A stretch of DNA of 64,000 bases from Haemonchus contortus (Eukaryota; Nematoda; Chromadorea; Rhabditida; Trichostrongylidae), in contig LS997563.1 of the NCBI GenBank assembly GCA_000469685.2, forward strand, positions 391,869 through 455,868, read 5' to 3'. This document shows, in pieces, positions 34,686-46,772 of the stretch. Position numbers and translations under genes: made by a program. The notes beneath the pieces were generated by a model. The model worked only from the letters and a program-made list of their open reading frames with translations. It was not told the origin of the DNA and did no database searches. How positions within the stretch are numbered: the stretch's first letter is position 1; each line of letters opens with the position of its first letter.

Positions 34686-35270
34686 ATATAATACATACAT
34701 ACTACATACATACAATACATTACATACATACATACTACATACATACATACAATACATCCATACATACATACAGTATCATACATACATACATACATACATA
34801 AACATACATACATACATCCATACATAACATTACCATACCATACAATACCATTACAAAATACATACATACCATGGCCGGGACAATACATACATACATACAT
34901 ACATACAACATACATACATACATACATACATACATACAGTACAATACTACATACATACATACATACATACAACATACATACATAACATACATACATACAT
35001 TACATACAATACCCTACATTACATACATACATAACATAACATACATACATACATACATACATAAACATACATAACATACATACATACATACAACATACAT
35101 ACATACATACATACATACATACATACATACATACATACATACATACATACATACATACATACATACATACATACATACATACATACATACATACATACAT
35201 ACATACATACATACATACATACATACATACATACATACATACATCATACATACATACATACATACATACA

Positions 35271-35301
<31 letters not shown>

Positions 35302-35600
35302 CATACATACATACATACATACATACATACATACATACATACATACATACATCACATACATACATACATACATACATACATACATACATACATCATACAT
35401 ACATACATACTACATACATACATACATACATACATACATACATACATACATACATACATACATACATACATACATACATACATACATACATACATACATA
35501 CATACATACATACATACATACATACATACATCACATACATACATACATACATACATACATACAATACATACATACCATACATTACCATACATACATAACA

Positions 35601-35631
<31 letters not shown>

Positions 35632-36022
35632 CATACATACATACATACATACATACATACACTACATACATACATACATACCATAACATACATACATACA
35701 TACATACATACATACATAAACATACATACATACATACATACATACATACATACATACATACATACATACATACATACATACATACATACATACATACATA
35801 CATACATACATACATACATACATACATACATACATACATACATACATACATACATACATACATACATACATACATACATACATACATACATACATACATA
35901 CATACATACATACATACATACATACATACATACATACATACATACATACATACATACATACATACATACATACATACATACATACATACATACATGCATA
36001 CATGCATACATACATACATACA

Positions 36023-36050
<28 letters not shown>
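34686..36050. repeat. (ACAT)n microsatellite, interrupted block
   Basis: The same repeat with many one-base gains or losses between about 34686 and 35100 and scattered ones to 35720, then regular to about 36050 with two GCAT variants near 35996-36004. The mix of perfect and indel-dense stretches may be biological or a sequencing-consensus effect. Confidence 0.95.
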
Positions 36051-36057
<7 letters not shown>

Positions 36058-36205
36058 CTACATATCTACATATCTACATATCTACATATCTACATATCTA
36101 CATATCTACATATCTACATATCTACATATCTACATATCTACATATCTACATATCTACATACATACATACATATCTACATATCTACATATCTACATACATA
36201 TATAC
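36050..36205. repeat. (ATCTACAT)n octamer block at the array edge
   Basis: About 16 copies of an 8-bp unit formed from two tetramers, one changed. It lies between the ACAT array and the TTTG-rich 5' region of the Helitron-like element. Confidence 0.95.
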
Positions 36206-36272
36206 ATGAAAATAAACAAACAAACATACAAGCAAACAGACACACCAATTCGTGGATTATATATTGTAAGGA

Positions 36273-38126
36273 TATATGTTTTATGTGGGGAGTCATTGTT
36301 CAACTAAGAGATAGACATAAAATTCCATTTAATCGATGATATCTTTTTTCCTAATTTTCCCTTTTTCGTTTTCATTCTTTTTGATAGCGTTCTTGAAGTG
36401 TACCATACTCTGTTACTGCCAAGTTTTTTTGTTTCACAATTAATGACGACTGATGATTGGTTTTGTTCAGAATCCGAATAAGCACTGAAGATGAGTTTGT
36501 CGTATTTCCTTTGGCCGATATTAAACCTCGAAAGGACAGCCTGGCTGGATCGTTCCCTCGTACGTTAGATCTTTAGAATTGTTCTCTAACCATTCATGTT
36601 TAAAAAATATTAGAGAAGAAGTGCAAGTCTTTGTCAAACGCCCAAGATTTTTAAAGTTACGGGCGCCAAAATTCGAAAACGTCACGGCAGAAACTATTCA
36701 TTAATTATGCTTTGCTCGCTACTACTTAGTTGCACAGGTAGGTTTTCTCACAAATTGCATAGTGAGCAGAGTGCAACTCCTGTTACCTTTATAATGGTGA
36801 AGTTCCGCTCAGTGCGACTCGCGATAATTCACGGGCAGGGAGCGAGAGGGTGTCCTGTCATTTCTCGTGATAACATCAGGAACCTCAACCGTTCAAAAGG
36901 CTTCTTGCGTTACATAGAGGCAGGACTAAGCACGGGGGATCCAAAAGGGTAGAAAGATCAGCGTTTCAAAGAGTGGACTACAGAAATTGTTCCTTTGCAG
37001 GTCAATCTTCATTCTAAGAGATCTAATCGGAAGGATGACAACGGAGCTAGACTCACTAAAACTGGGCGGAACGTCAGGAATAATTTTCATCGCCATTGCT
37101 ATCGCATTGAGGAAGTTGATGACGCTTCCCTTTTCTGAAACATTTTTTGGCCCTCCAAGGGAGGTACTGCAGCTCGCATGACCGAGCCCGTCCAAGAATG
37201 GTTTCAAGGCGAGCTGCTTCACCTCTTCAGCACCTAGGACCGGCCATTCTGCCCTCTTACTTCGGAATCCATGAAAGAAGGGCACAAGAATTGAGGGCGA
37301 TAATAATGAAAAGGATAAAATCTTGGGGCGTTCTTCAATCCCTCAGAGGGATGCGCCTACGCTTTCGACTTCCACTCAGACTAGCAGTGGCGTGCTGAAT
37401 GCGTATATGGCCTACTCAATGACTTGCGGCGGCCAGCCGATTACAAAACAGTGCTTTTACCCTTCCAGATGAGTCTGGTACCAATTAACCGACCGGAGGC
37501 ATGAAAGGTTCGCTTGGCCTAGGCGTATAATATGTGAGGAGTTCAAGAACAATTCGTATCCACCTTAGAGCCTTATTCATGTCCATAGAGGATGTTTCGA
37601 AAGTTGGTTGTGGCTTGTTGCTGTATATAATCTGAGAGAACGCGATATGGATTTCATTGTTGATCTCGGTTCAAAATAATACATCGCATTAAATGAGCTT
37701 GCAGTTTAGGGACACCCCTACATTTCTTCCCAATGATGGAACCACGCCCACCAGAAAAAGCGCATAGTGCTCGCCATTGCTTAGGTTTTTGTAAAGAAAT
37801 AGGCCATATTGCCCAATGATTTTTGTCAGTGCTCCAATGCTCCTTTCAGCGCCCCACAGTTCTGCATGTGATTCCGCTCACAATGAGATGATCCTGATCT
37901 CCACTTTGATTTCATTCATCTTGAAAAAAATGAATGAGATCAGGATAGTTCAATACATTGAGCGAGGAAATCTGTTTGCTTACCGTATCAATGGGATCCT
38001 CTCGCTTATGCAGAATCTAATTCTTTTTGTGATGGAGGCGGTTTACACCAATACTTCCTTATATTAGCCTTCGTCAGTTGTTTCACTTCACATTACTCAT
38101 CTTCTACTTTCACTCTAACAGACATA
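36273..38126. other. No recognised gene
   Basis: Open frames on both strands near 36926-37400 (up to 119 codons, minus) lack motifs I recognise. An imperfect inverted repeat (ATCCTGATCTC near 37890 with GAGATCAGGAT near 37937) is present. I cannot assign a function. Confidence 0.4.
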
Positions 38127-39714
38127 CAGTGCGTTTCATAATTATAAGGTCACGGCAATTTTTGCACTTTCAAAAAAGTAATCATTAAGGATTTTTTCTA
38201 CCATCATGAAGAGATTCCCCAGCACGAGTAACCTAGGTATCCGTTGCTTAGCCGCTGCTGCATTCTTCTGAATTTTTTTAGAACAGTATCGGTTTTTGCA
38301 CCGTTTCATAATTATAAGGTCACCCTGAGAAAGTGAACAATTATTAACGAAAGAGAGGAAATTTCGTGTTTGAAGATACCTGTAAATGTAAGCATGTGTA
38401 GCAAAGGCATTTCTAAAACTGACTGTCAACATGGCTCGTGGTCATCTGCTTTCCTCTGATGAAAAGGCTCATCATGAAGGTGGGCTCCGTACTCGAGCCA
38501 TTTCCAGGCAAATAGAGAGATCCCCTCGGTCCAGTCGGAGATTTCTAGAGAGTCCTCATGTCGTTAGATATAACACCGACTGTGGACACCCATGAAAGAT
38601 TACTACCCGTGACGAGCGGAAAATTCTGAGAACTGTTTCCAACAGTGCGTCCTCCTTGAACCAGATCCGATCGAAATTAAACCTCTCTGTGTCGAAAACT
38701 ACAGTCTGGAGAGCAGTGAGAAGATGCGAGAACATTAAAAGGCAAGTAATGGAGTAGGTGCCACGAATCACCGATCGCCACAGAGAGGCTCGACTCGGAT
38801 TTGCAAAGATGAACCTAGGGAGAGATTGGGCAAAGGTAGATCTGCATCAAAACCTCACCATAGAGCTGAATAATTTCCATTCAGGTCGTCTTTTCGGATG
38901 AAAAGAAGTTCAATCTGGACGGTCCCAACGGAAACAAGCGATACTGGCGCGACTTGAGGAAGAAACCAACCTAATTCAGCAGTGGCAATTTCGGTGGAGG
39001 AGGTCTACGGTAAGGGGTGCATTCTGTAATGGTGTCGTGTTGGATCCACCTGTCGTGAGCTGCAGTATGGATTTCAAGGATTACCAGAACGACTTGGACC
39101 AACATCTGGTACACTTTTTTTGACATCGCCGTCACCTCAACTATGTCTTTCAACAAGATAACCCTACAATCATGTGACCCGTGCGACGGATGAGTGGCTG
39201 CAATGCCAATAAATAGGCGTCCTACCATGGCCAGCCTGCAGTTCCGACCTCAGTCGGATGGAACATATCTGGAACATAATGTTCAGACAGGTTTATGCGA
39301 ATAACCGTCAGTTCTAGGGCAAAGAAGAGCTGAAGCGAGCACTTATCGAATCATGGAGAGCAACCGATGAGGAACATCTTCGAAACCTAGTTTCTAGTAT
39401 GCCACACAGGCTCTTTGATGTTGCTCCTAAACAAGGAGGAGCTATAGATTATCAACTGTTGTACATATGCCATTGACATTGATAAATCATTTACTTCCTC
39501 AGGGTGACCTTATAATTATGAAGCGGTGCAAAAACCGACACTATCTTTAAAAAATTCGTAAAAAATTTGAGGTGAAAGATATTGCGACCAAAATTTGAGT
39601 GCGGAGGTACATTGTGACGAGGAATCTACCAGTGTTTGCCAAAAAATTCCATTCTGGCTGCTTTCTTTGGAATCGCAAAAATCTGGGGTGGCCTTATAAT
39701 TATGAAACGCACTG
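38127..39714 (+). mobile_element. Tc1-like element with IR/DR ends, copy 2
   Basis: 1,588 bp, CAGT..ACTG ends flanked by TA (38125-38126, 39715-39716). The outer TATAAGGTCAC motifs are at 38145 and 39685, the inner ones near 38315 and 39505. Same family as 16470-18079 and inverted relative to it. Confidence 0.93.
38431..39476 (+). pseudogene. Tc1-like DD34E transposase, broken
   Basis: The ATG at 38431 opens MARGHLLSSDEKAHHEG. The order follows Tc1 proteins: helix-turn-helix, TTRDERKILRTVSNSASSLN, TTVWRAVRRCENIKRQ, ARLGFAKMNLGRDW, then the catalytic half. The first catalytic block is altered (the GRLFG-stop-KEVQ sequence replaces the usual FSDEKKF, partly by frame), FQQDNPTI keeps the second Asp, and the WPACSSDLSRMEHIW block keeps the Glu region in another frame. 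The last part is LKRALIESWRATDEEH to the TGA at 39474-39476. At least four stops, including one after DCGHP where copy 1 has Trp. Confidence 0.87.
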
Positions 39715-39716
39715 TA

Positions 39717-40640
39717 TCAGGCTGAACGAGAATTGATGTAATGAACAATTCCTCCGCAAGTCTTAACATCTTGTTACTGTAGAGGGTTCATAGAGTATTC
39801 AGATATGTTTATGCGCAGATACACTATTCATTGCCGTCTATTTCGAGCTTCGAAACTAAGGATGGGAATGAAGTTTGTATACTTGTTTGCTAAAATTATG
39901 TGCCTTTCTTGAGTCTTGCATTCGAGGACTACAGTTTGGGATTGAAAACTCGACAGGGTCTCTTCTAAGTAGGTACCATATGGAGGAGGCAAGCGGTTCA
40001 AGGTCCGTAGAACAAGATTCTTCCATGCTTATCGATTCGGGTAGCTGCGTCAGCACCCCCCTTGACTGAGTTTACTCTGGAGTACCGCCCTTCTAGAAAC
40101 ACCACAGGCGGAGTCGCTCAATGCTTCAGCACGTCTATCAGCATGCTCTCTAAGGACAAGCCTTTGTCAATTCACACTATTCAATAGCTCTATTTGTTAA
40201 GGATTGCTTTTGTCGTAAAGCATTTTCTCGTGAGAGAAAAAGATGAAGCTGTGCGCGTGGGTGTCCCCCTCAATTGAGTTAGCAACCTTCTCCTTTTTTT
40301 CGGCCTCACACTGTCCGTTAAGATCGGGAATGGGTAAGATTTCTGCGCTCGATAGGTATGGCAGTGAAGCATCTGCTTGACAATCTGCCTTACCGACAAC
40401 TTCGTTAGGTCCTGCTCAGTCGCCTTTCTTTTCATGGGTCACCTAGGGTTAGAATCGACCTCAAAGGGACTATTTAAATAGTAATATTCTTCAAACACTA
40501 GCCTCTCTAATGTTTCCTAGATTGTCTTTGTTTGCTTCTGCTTGTATGTACTTATATTGCAAGAAAGCCTATGTACAACTGATTGATAGCGAATGAAGTA
40601 AAGTTAACAGTTTATTTCTGCTTTATAAGTTACAGAATTT
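39717..40640. other. No recognised gene
   Basis: Short open frames only (for example 39875-40069 plus and 40190-40435 minus). I cannot connect them to a family or to splice partners. Confidence 0.35.
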
Positions 40641-40649
40641 TGGCGCTTA

Positions 40650-41130
40650 AAGTTTCGGAACACCCTGTACATATCACCTGTCGGACCACCTGGTTCACGC
40701 CGGGCTTCCTTCCTTTTCGTGCTAAACTTGGCTTGCCGCCCGCATCCTTTTTGGATCCGGATGCTTCATGCAGGAGGACAGCAATTTATGAATATCCCGC
40801 TAAACACACACATACACACACGGCACGATTCCAAGGCGTTATGAACGATTCATTTTTCTATTAATTCGATTTGACCACATACATATTTTGCTCAGATTAC
40901 CTTTTTTTCGCGTACTCTTCGCACCCAGTCCTGCTAGCTGTCATCACCATCATGTCTTCATCCTGTCACCTGTTCTCTTTCCAAATTTAAAAGATCCAAA
41001 GTCTGAGGGAAAAATTTTTTCTTCCCGGAGTCCAGTCGCGCCACTTACTATCAGTGTTTTCATCCTTCCGCCTGCACCTCTTCTGATGTCGCTCTCCATC
41101 GTTTCGTTTGAAGGCATAGGACATGTGTGA
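40650..41130 (-). mobile_element. Helitron-like family A remnant
   Basis: On the minus strand, GCCCGGCGTGAACCAGG near 40690-40710 resembles the CCCGGC hairpin of the element ending at 46368. Unit-like words such as CTCCGGGAAG and GGTGCAGGCGGAAGG appear near 41030-41090. Strongly diverged, with a CACACA run at 40805. Confidence 0.4.
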
Positions 41131-41234
41131 CTCGCGCTTCATGGTGTCGACAATAGCTGTGAACTCCCCAGTCAGCTGTCAAACTTTTAAAACCCTGATT
41201 TCAACTAACTCCTTTGGTCACTACTCTACTGACA

Positions 41235-41262
41235 CCATTCCTTGCAGATTTACAAGGAATGG
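41235..41262. repeat. Perfect hairpin, 10-bp arms
   Basis: CCATTCCTTG, 8 nt, CAAGGAATGG. No neighbouring gene gives it an obvious role. Confidence 0.7.
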
Positions 41263-42744
41263 TCTTTGACTTTCGTGATCGTGATCTGTCCTGAGTCCAC
41301 CATCGATGCGCCTGCACTCTGACCAACGCAGTCAGCCCTGCTTCAATTGATAGCAACCGATAAGGGCTGGTGAATAGGGGCTGCTCAAACCGCCAATCTC
41401 CTTTTGCCTTTTGTAACGGCTGCTGAGCCTCGGTACTCCGGTATTTACCATCAGGTATGACGATATCGTGAGTAATTAATGACAGAAACTGATAATAAAC
41501 GATTATGGCCTGTAAGGAACTCTCAAGACAAGAGCCGTTTAATTTGATAGTCCTTTCATGTTACAGAAAATATTGGCTTTTCGGTGGAAGATGTAGGATG
41601 GGACGAAATAGCTGATGGCCGCTGACAGGAATAGATAACAGCTTATAAGGATTGACAGGGAGCATTGAAAAGTAAAAACCGCTAAAACGTCTTTCATATT
41701 AGCAGTGCACTCGATAGTTGAGCTAGGTACAGTGGGACGATGAGGGTGACGCCTATTGTTGACAGGAAATGATAGTGGATGGTAAAAGCAGATAAAGGGG
41801 CATAAAAACGAGAGCTAGTGGCTTTGTTACGACCCTCATCTTGACAGTGAAAATAGGGTTTGTGATGGGTGATGTGGGATGTGATGGGATACAAAGTATG
41901 CATTTGGTGTCTTGAGTCAGTTGTTATCATCTTAGCTTTATCAGTTGATCATTGGGGCCTTGTATGTGCTGTTGGAGTAAATGATTTTCCCATGTTTTGT
42001 AGCTAAAAGTGTCGTCAACAGTAATAAGTATTGGTAGAGGTCACTTCCATGAGAGGACCATGGGAATATGTCACTCGTTATGATTCCATTTATAATCTCA
42101 ATCCTCTCTTTATTAGGGACTTAAGGAGGCGAGGCTCCCTTTATTCCGGTGTCAGAAAGCTTCACGATTGAAAGGATACTTGCGAAGCAGAGCAGCTGAT
42201 AGGAGTAACTAGTATAGTACTTTATGTTGATGTTGGTCTACCATCGTCAACAGCGCTAGAATGTGTTGGATTAATGCGTAATGATCCGCCGTCTTCTGAG
42301 CAACATTTTCTAAAGAAAGACCCATACGAGTTTATCCCATTAGTTCAGATCTTCTACTCCAATGACACTTCCCCGTTTTCCTAACGGACGATCTCCGAGC
42401 GAGAATAAATTCCGGATGCGATTCGGGCCCTGACATTGATCATTGAGTCATCCAAACCTTAAGCTTCGTTTGCTAGCCAATTTTACTAGAAGTCGCCTCT
42501 AATGAAAAATGGAAGGACAGTCACCAGCTCCTATTAGCAATGATGCGGTGACAGTTAGGACGTGCATTGTCGTCATTCAGAACATTTCGGTTTTTTTTTT
42601 GCGATCGTTTCACCTGATGGCGCAGCATGGAGGCGCGTATGCTGATCCAGGCGCCTCGATTGATATTCACTGCCATCTCCCTTTTTTTGTCTGGAATACG
42701 CCACAATGGGCGCTTGACATTCCGTTAGACCTTCAGCAAGACAC
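41263..42744. other. No firm gene
   Basis: Mostly unassigned. A minus-strand frame near 42521-42706 contains VLNDDNARPNCHRI, resembling the DNARPH block of Tc1 transposases, but nothing else of the gene is readable. Confidence 0.35.
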
Positions 42745-43510
42745 TTACCGAGTAGGTATTCTTTTTTGATGCCTTGGCCAAGATGATAAAATTTTTATTT
42801 GGCTAACGTTTCGGCCAGTCACCATCTCCAGAACATATTTGGGATTCATCCCCTCCAGATACGAGGCAAGCTCGTTAGTTGCGACGAGACATTCATTCTT
42901 CCGATTCATTTTAAGGTTTTTCGTGCTGATCCAAAAGGCTTCGAAAGTTTCTCGCGTTGAGGTCGTGAGCTCTCGCATCAAGATCCTGATTGATAGCTAA
43001 ACCCTACTTCTCCGTGGCGATGTTTCCTATGGTCTGCCGAAGGCGTTTTGGGCCTCGCTTTTTTGAAGCCATTCAGATGTTTCTTACCCTTCCTATTCGG
43101 GGTCTCCCGTTTCAGCTATGCATTCCTCTCCGCAGAGCTTGCATGTGGTTAAGTAGATCACACCGGGCGCCATGCAGACACCTCTTCGCCCGCCGGGACA
43201 GATTGCCCATCTCAGCAACGCCACGAAGTTCCTTGGCCAACTGCGAGGGACTCGGTTCCGAAGGAACCACTTTAGAATCATTTGGCCTGACTTCCCTTTA
43301 CACAAATGCGTCAAACGGGGCCACCCACAAACTTCTGAATGAGCCTAGGTGGTCAATAAATATGCGTGGCCCTTCGGTCTCCCATGCGATGACGTTGGTC
43401 AAGGAATGTCTGGGCTGCTTTATGTTTAGGTGGTCCGGGCGATACTTCAGGCAGATCAGGACATCAGCCATGGGTCAGCGGCTGGTGCCAGTGCTAGCTA
43501 TTGCTAAATT
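42745..43510 (-). pseudogene. GIY-YIG endonuclease remnant of a Penelope-like element
   Basis: Minus-strand coding remnants fit the C-terminal endonuclease of Penelope-like retroelements. There is a cysteine-containing approach (RNRVPRSWP, ICPGGRRGVCMA), then GVIYLTTCKLCGEECIAETG. This corresponds to the GIY-YIG core with an intervening CXXC typical of these elements, except that the final YIG-like motif reads CIAETG. Downstream are TRETFEAFWISTKNLKMNRK and NECLVATNELASYL, the helical tail with the catalytic-type Glu. Stops occur after GDPE and in the next 30 codons. No reverse transcriptase part is recognised upstream. Confidence 0.62.
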
Positions 43511-43514
43511 GTAA

Positions 43515-43985
43515 AAAATCAAAAGGCCCGCGTTGGATTGTCGGCCTGTCTTCTACTGCCGCTACGCAGACTACAGTTTTGCCGCCTGCTAAACCGAGAG
43601 AGAGAAATGGACACGTGTTTCGAATTACTGAACAGCCAAGCTGACAATATACGATCTACACGTGAAAAGGCTTAAGGCAATTGGTTGTCTTCTCTCAACA
43701 TGCAGATCTAGCTTGAGCGGGGTTCCTGCGGTCATGGCCAATATAGTTAGGATGGCAAAAACGATCTTTTCGAGTGATCAAGAACAAGAAGAGTTCATGA
43801 GGTAGGAGAGTGGCTATCTACAATGGGTTTCACTGGGAAACCAGCGATTTGGCAGACCGTACCGGAGGAAACTACATGAGCTAGAAACTGAAAAGTCCGA
43901 GAAGGATGCCTTTTTCCTGTCCTTCGTGTCGGACTTCGTCTGTTCAATATCAAGCTACGAAGAAGCACTATGAGTGTTCAAGATA
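43515..43985. other. No recognised gene
   Basis: Sequence between the two retroelement remnants. No frame or repeat was assigned. Confidence 0.35.
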
Positions 43986-43989
43986 AATG

Positions 43990-44520
43990 CGTATTTAATT
44001 CATATCCTCGCCGCACGGCGGTAACGTCTACATTAATCCCTGCATCCAAACAATGAATCGTTTGATACAAGGCATATAATTCTTACTGTTGAAGACTTTC
44101 GTGAAGAAGTCTGAACACCGCGCAAGGCCGTCCTCGCGTTTGCTCGATGTCCGTGATATCGACTCAGTAACCACCTTAGTCCAACTGTTATAAATCGGAT
44201 GAGGGGTCTGGCCGATCTCATCCTCGATTCCTTGTAATGAGCAAGGGCGTACCTGATCTTCGTTCATTAACGGAGCTCAGAACGCCGGATTCTCCTCTGC
44301 ATTTGCGTCCATCAGGAAATTTTGAGAGTTGTACGTTCTAACTAACTTATTGAGTAACCCAAATTGTATGCTCCTCCTGCTTGCATAGAGTCCATAGGTC
44401 AAAGACGAAGAACCGCAACGTCGTAAAGATGGGTGTGGAGTCAGATATGCTCTGTCTTCTTCACTCTCAATCGATATTCTTAAAATGCTGCCCTCGCCTC
44501 CCTTCCCTCTGCTCAACTTC
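43990..44520 (-). pseudogene. RTE-type retrotransposon, 3' fragment
   Basis: C-terminal region of an RTE reverse transcriptase on the minus strand. Recognisable pieces are SSSLTYGLYASRRS (a diverged TYASETW block) at 44277-44516, then TKVVTESISRTSSKREDG and LARCSDFFTKVFNSKNYM at 44028-44267. This end region corresponds to the part seen at 21680-21840 in the other RTE remnant. RTE insertions are commonly 5'-truncated and this fits. Frames are broken and no catalytic box is present. Confidence 0.6.
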
Positions 44521-44678
44521 GAGCCATGTCGTTAATCATGTTAACTTCTAGACCAAGGTACTTTCAGCAGAAGCATTCAGAGATGTTCCAATACTTGCTA
44601 GTCGGAATGAATCTCGAATTTCAGAACAAACAAATTAGTACATTAGGCAAAATAATTTTGTGAGTGGATATTTTTTAG

Positions 44679-45012
44679 CTTCTGCGGCAACTGCTGAGAA
44701 GATATTAGATTCTCAAGAGGTGGTCGACTTTGACAACAGTATGCGAAGATTACGAGTGTTCCTCGCGCAGTTACCAAGGGACAAATTCTCAACAGGAGAA
44801 CACGAGATCACCGAAAGACAGTGGTCAGTTGCATGATGCTTCTCGCTTGGTTGGTTTCAGGCGAATCAGGATTCATCCGTGTGAGTATGTAATCTTGCCC
44901 AGAAGTATGTTTCCTTGGTTTAAACTCATGAGATTGGAGAGAAAAAACTATTCGTGATAAGTTTCTCGCTCTTCTCGATCAAATATTTGGCGAATTTCGT
45001 GGATCGCAGTGA
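44679..45012 (+). CDS. Candidate host exons, function unknown
   Basis: A strongly protein-like open stretch at 44679-44823 (AATAEKILDSQEVVDFDNS, RRLRVFLAQLPRDKFSTG) follows a TTTTTTAG acceptor. It can join to 44861-44880 through GTCAGT..TTTCAG, and then to 44933-45012 (TIRDKFLALLDQIFGEFRGS, stop TGA). All phases agree. The first intron would be only 37 bp and the last acceptor (ATGAG) is weak, so the borders are tentative. An adjacent open stretch at 44565-44654 (MFQYLLVGMNLEFQNKQIS) may be a further exon but does not join cleanly. I do not recognise the family. Confidence 0.3.
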
Positions 45013-45204
45013 GAGAGTAGCCGCTTATGGGATGTCTTTAGCAGTGTAGCAGTCAGTACCAGTCATAGTTGTTTTTATTGGCAATCAAAGTGTCAATATT
45101 CGGTTCTCTTTATTAGGAGCAGTGGAAATTGGTGCTAGTAGCCAAATGAAGACAGCATTACCGCAACACCTTCAAAAGTGCAGTTCATTATAAATTTTGG
45201 GTTG

Positions 45205-45324
45205 AGACGGTAGAGTGTATAAAGACCGCGCCTGAGCGCCGAGATGGTTCGATGCAGGGGAGATAGTCATCTCACACACCCCGGATCTCCTCCCCTTGCG
45301 CGGCCTTTATACACTCCGCCGTCT
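45205..45324. repeat. Small inverted-repeat element, 27-bp arms
   Basis: Arms at 45205-45231 and 45298-45324 match at 24 of 27 positions around GAGTGTATAAAG.CCGCGC. The left flank (TGCAGTTCATTATAAATTTTG) resembles the terminal sequence of the TTAAAGGC MITE family. Confidence 0.7.
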
Positions 45325-45485
45325 AGTGTCAGAGCATAAAAGCGCGCTGGCACTCCTCAGATTCATTTTTACCTTCAAGTACGTGAAATTCGTACCTGAT
45401 CCACTCGACAGCGGCAAGCAAGGAATAAATCCTTTTGGGGTAGAAAACTAGATAAGGACCACAGCAGCAAAAAAATGACAGGGAA

Positions 45486-46368
45486 TCCTATTATATATAA
45501 TTAGCTAAGTGCGTCCCTTGGTTTGTCGGTGTGTTTATGTGTGTGTGTCCGACCGAAAATTCATAACTCCTGTTTCCTGGAACTAGAAGATTCAAATTTG
45601 GTAGGAGTACGGAAGGATGGGAACACTCATGGAAAGTAGCAGGACAGGACACCGTCCACAGATTGCAGAGCATGCGCGATCGAAATTTTGAGCCACAAAT
45701 CCATAACTCCTGTTCTCGTGGACCTAATGTTGAGATTTCGTAGGAGTACAGTCGGCAGAATGAGAATTCTTATGGATTTTCTTATGGATGAGAATTCTTA
45801 TGGATTCTTATGAAAATCCTAAAGTTTTTGGTATACGATGTAGCTTTTACTGCTCAGTATGTTTCATTGGCTATGATGATATGGTAGTGAAGGTGACAAA
45901 AGTGAGTGGTAAGTGCAGTGATAGGGCCCCATTAGAGGCACTACGATAAGCAGAAGAGAATTCTGTTCATTCCTCGCTATTAGATTAGACGACCGCTACC
46001 CAACAAGGTCTGTGACTCAATGAGAGTCCTTCTTGGTCGATATCATTTGTGACAAAACTTAACCGACCACCAGTAATCCGAAATTCTCAACTAATGAGAT
46101 GTTCGTTAAAAAAAGGTCCATTGATAACGACACAATGCTGTCGCATCACTCGAAAAAATTTGTAAGGAGTACCGCCGAAGACTGGTTTTACGACAGTTGA
46201 GTTTTTGATGGGTATTTATTTTTGAAAAAGAGAGCAAAAAGTCGACACTTCCAAACGAAGGAGTATGCACCGACCTTCACTGAATACCATTTGCACTGCT
46301 CCGTTAGTCCTGAGTCAAAGTTCGTGTTCAGAAAAATAAGCCCGGCGTTAGCCGGGCGAACCGACTGG
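45486..46368 (+). mobile_element. Helitron-like family A, complete short copy
   Basis: 883 bp. The 5' end after an A: TCCTATTATATATAATTAGC, then TAAGTGCGTCCC and a GTGTGT run. Two 145-bp-type units follow (CATAACTCCTGTTTCCTGG; CATAACTCCTGTTCTCGTGG). The 3' end has perfect hairpin CCCGGC-GTTA-GCCGGG (46341-46356), 8 nt, CTGG, then T. The distance from hairpin to end is the same as in family B. The stretch 45955-46140 is also found at 50300-50490. No coding capacity. Confidence 0.75.
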
Positions 46369-46772
46369 TACTACAATAGGAGAAAAACATCGCCTATCAC
46401 TCAGCGATCAACTGATTGCGTTCTGAACGCGTGGGTCCTGGGGCGAATATTGCAATCGGTATCGCCTCGGCACTCCTCTGACACGCCATCGGTCGAGAGG
46501 CCAGGAATCCGGTCCGGTGACGGGGCTCTCACTATGCCCTAAGGGTTGAGTTTTTGGTCTTTGTCTCCAGGACGAGCCTCTGAGATGCCAAACAATGTAG
46601 TAGATTTGTCTACCTGTTCCATATGTTCGGAGTTACACTTACGAATGCGGCGTCCTATACTTTTCAGCCACCCTGTGCATATACATACTACACACATACA
46701 TACATACATACATACATGCTATATATATATATATGTAGATATACTATATATACTATACTATATATACATGTA
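46369..46772. repeat. Unassigned sequence ending in simple repeats
   Basis: 46369-46670 is unassigned and GC-richer than its surroundings. 46676-46771 is a mix of CATA, TA and ACTATATA simple repeats ending at the TA of the next element. Confidence 0.5.

Larger units (their letters stand above)
32912..36272 (-). mobile_element. Helitron-like family B copy carrying a microsatellite
   Basis: On the minus strand the 5' end is at 36272: TCCTTACAATATATAATCC, then GGTGTGTCTGTTTGCTTG. This is close to the 5' end at 26386. Directly behind it is the simple-repeat array (36200 down to 33482), then 33250-33481, then family B units with GCATGCCCAGCATGCC near 33210. The 3' part is missing because family A sequence starts at 32911. 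This copy shows that the array lies inside the element, at its 5' subterminal position. Confidence 0.6.

Noticed and set aside
33482..36205. Possible CRISPR-like array
   Set aside because: The repeat has no spacers and the genome is eukaryotic; it is a microsatellite.
36926..37285. 119-codon minus-strand frame as a host gene
   Set aside because: No motif, no splice partners and overlapping frames of similar length on the other strand.
42521..42706. Tc1 transposase remnant around VLNDDNARPNCHRI
   Set aside because: Only one short motif matches; no helix-turn-helix, later catalytic region or inverted ends could be found, so it is mentioned only as a weak hint.
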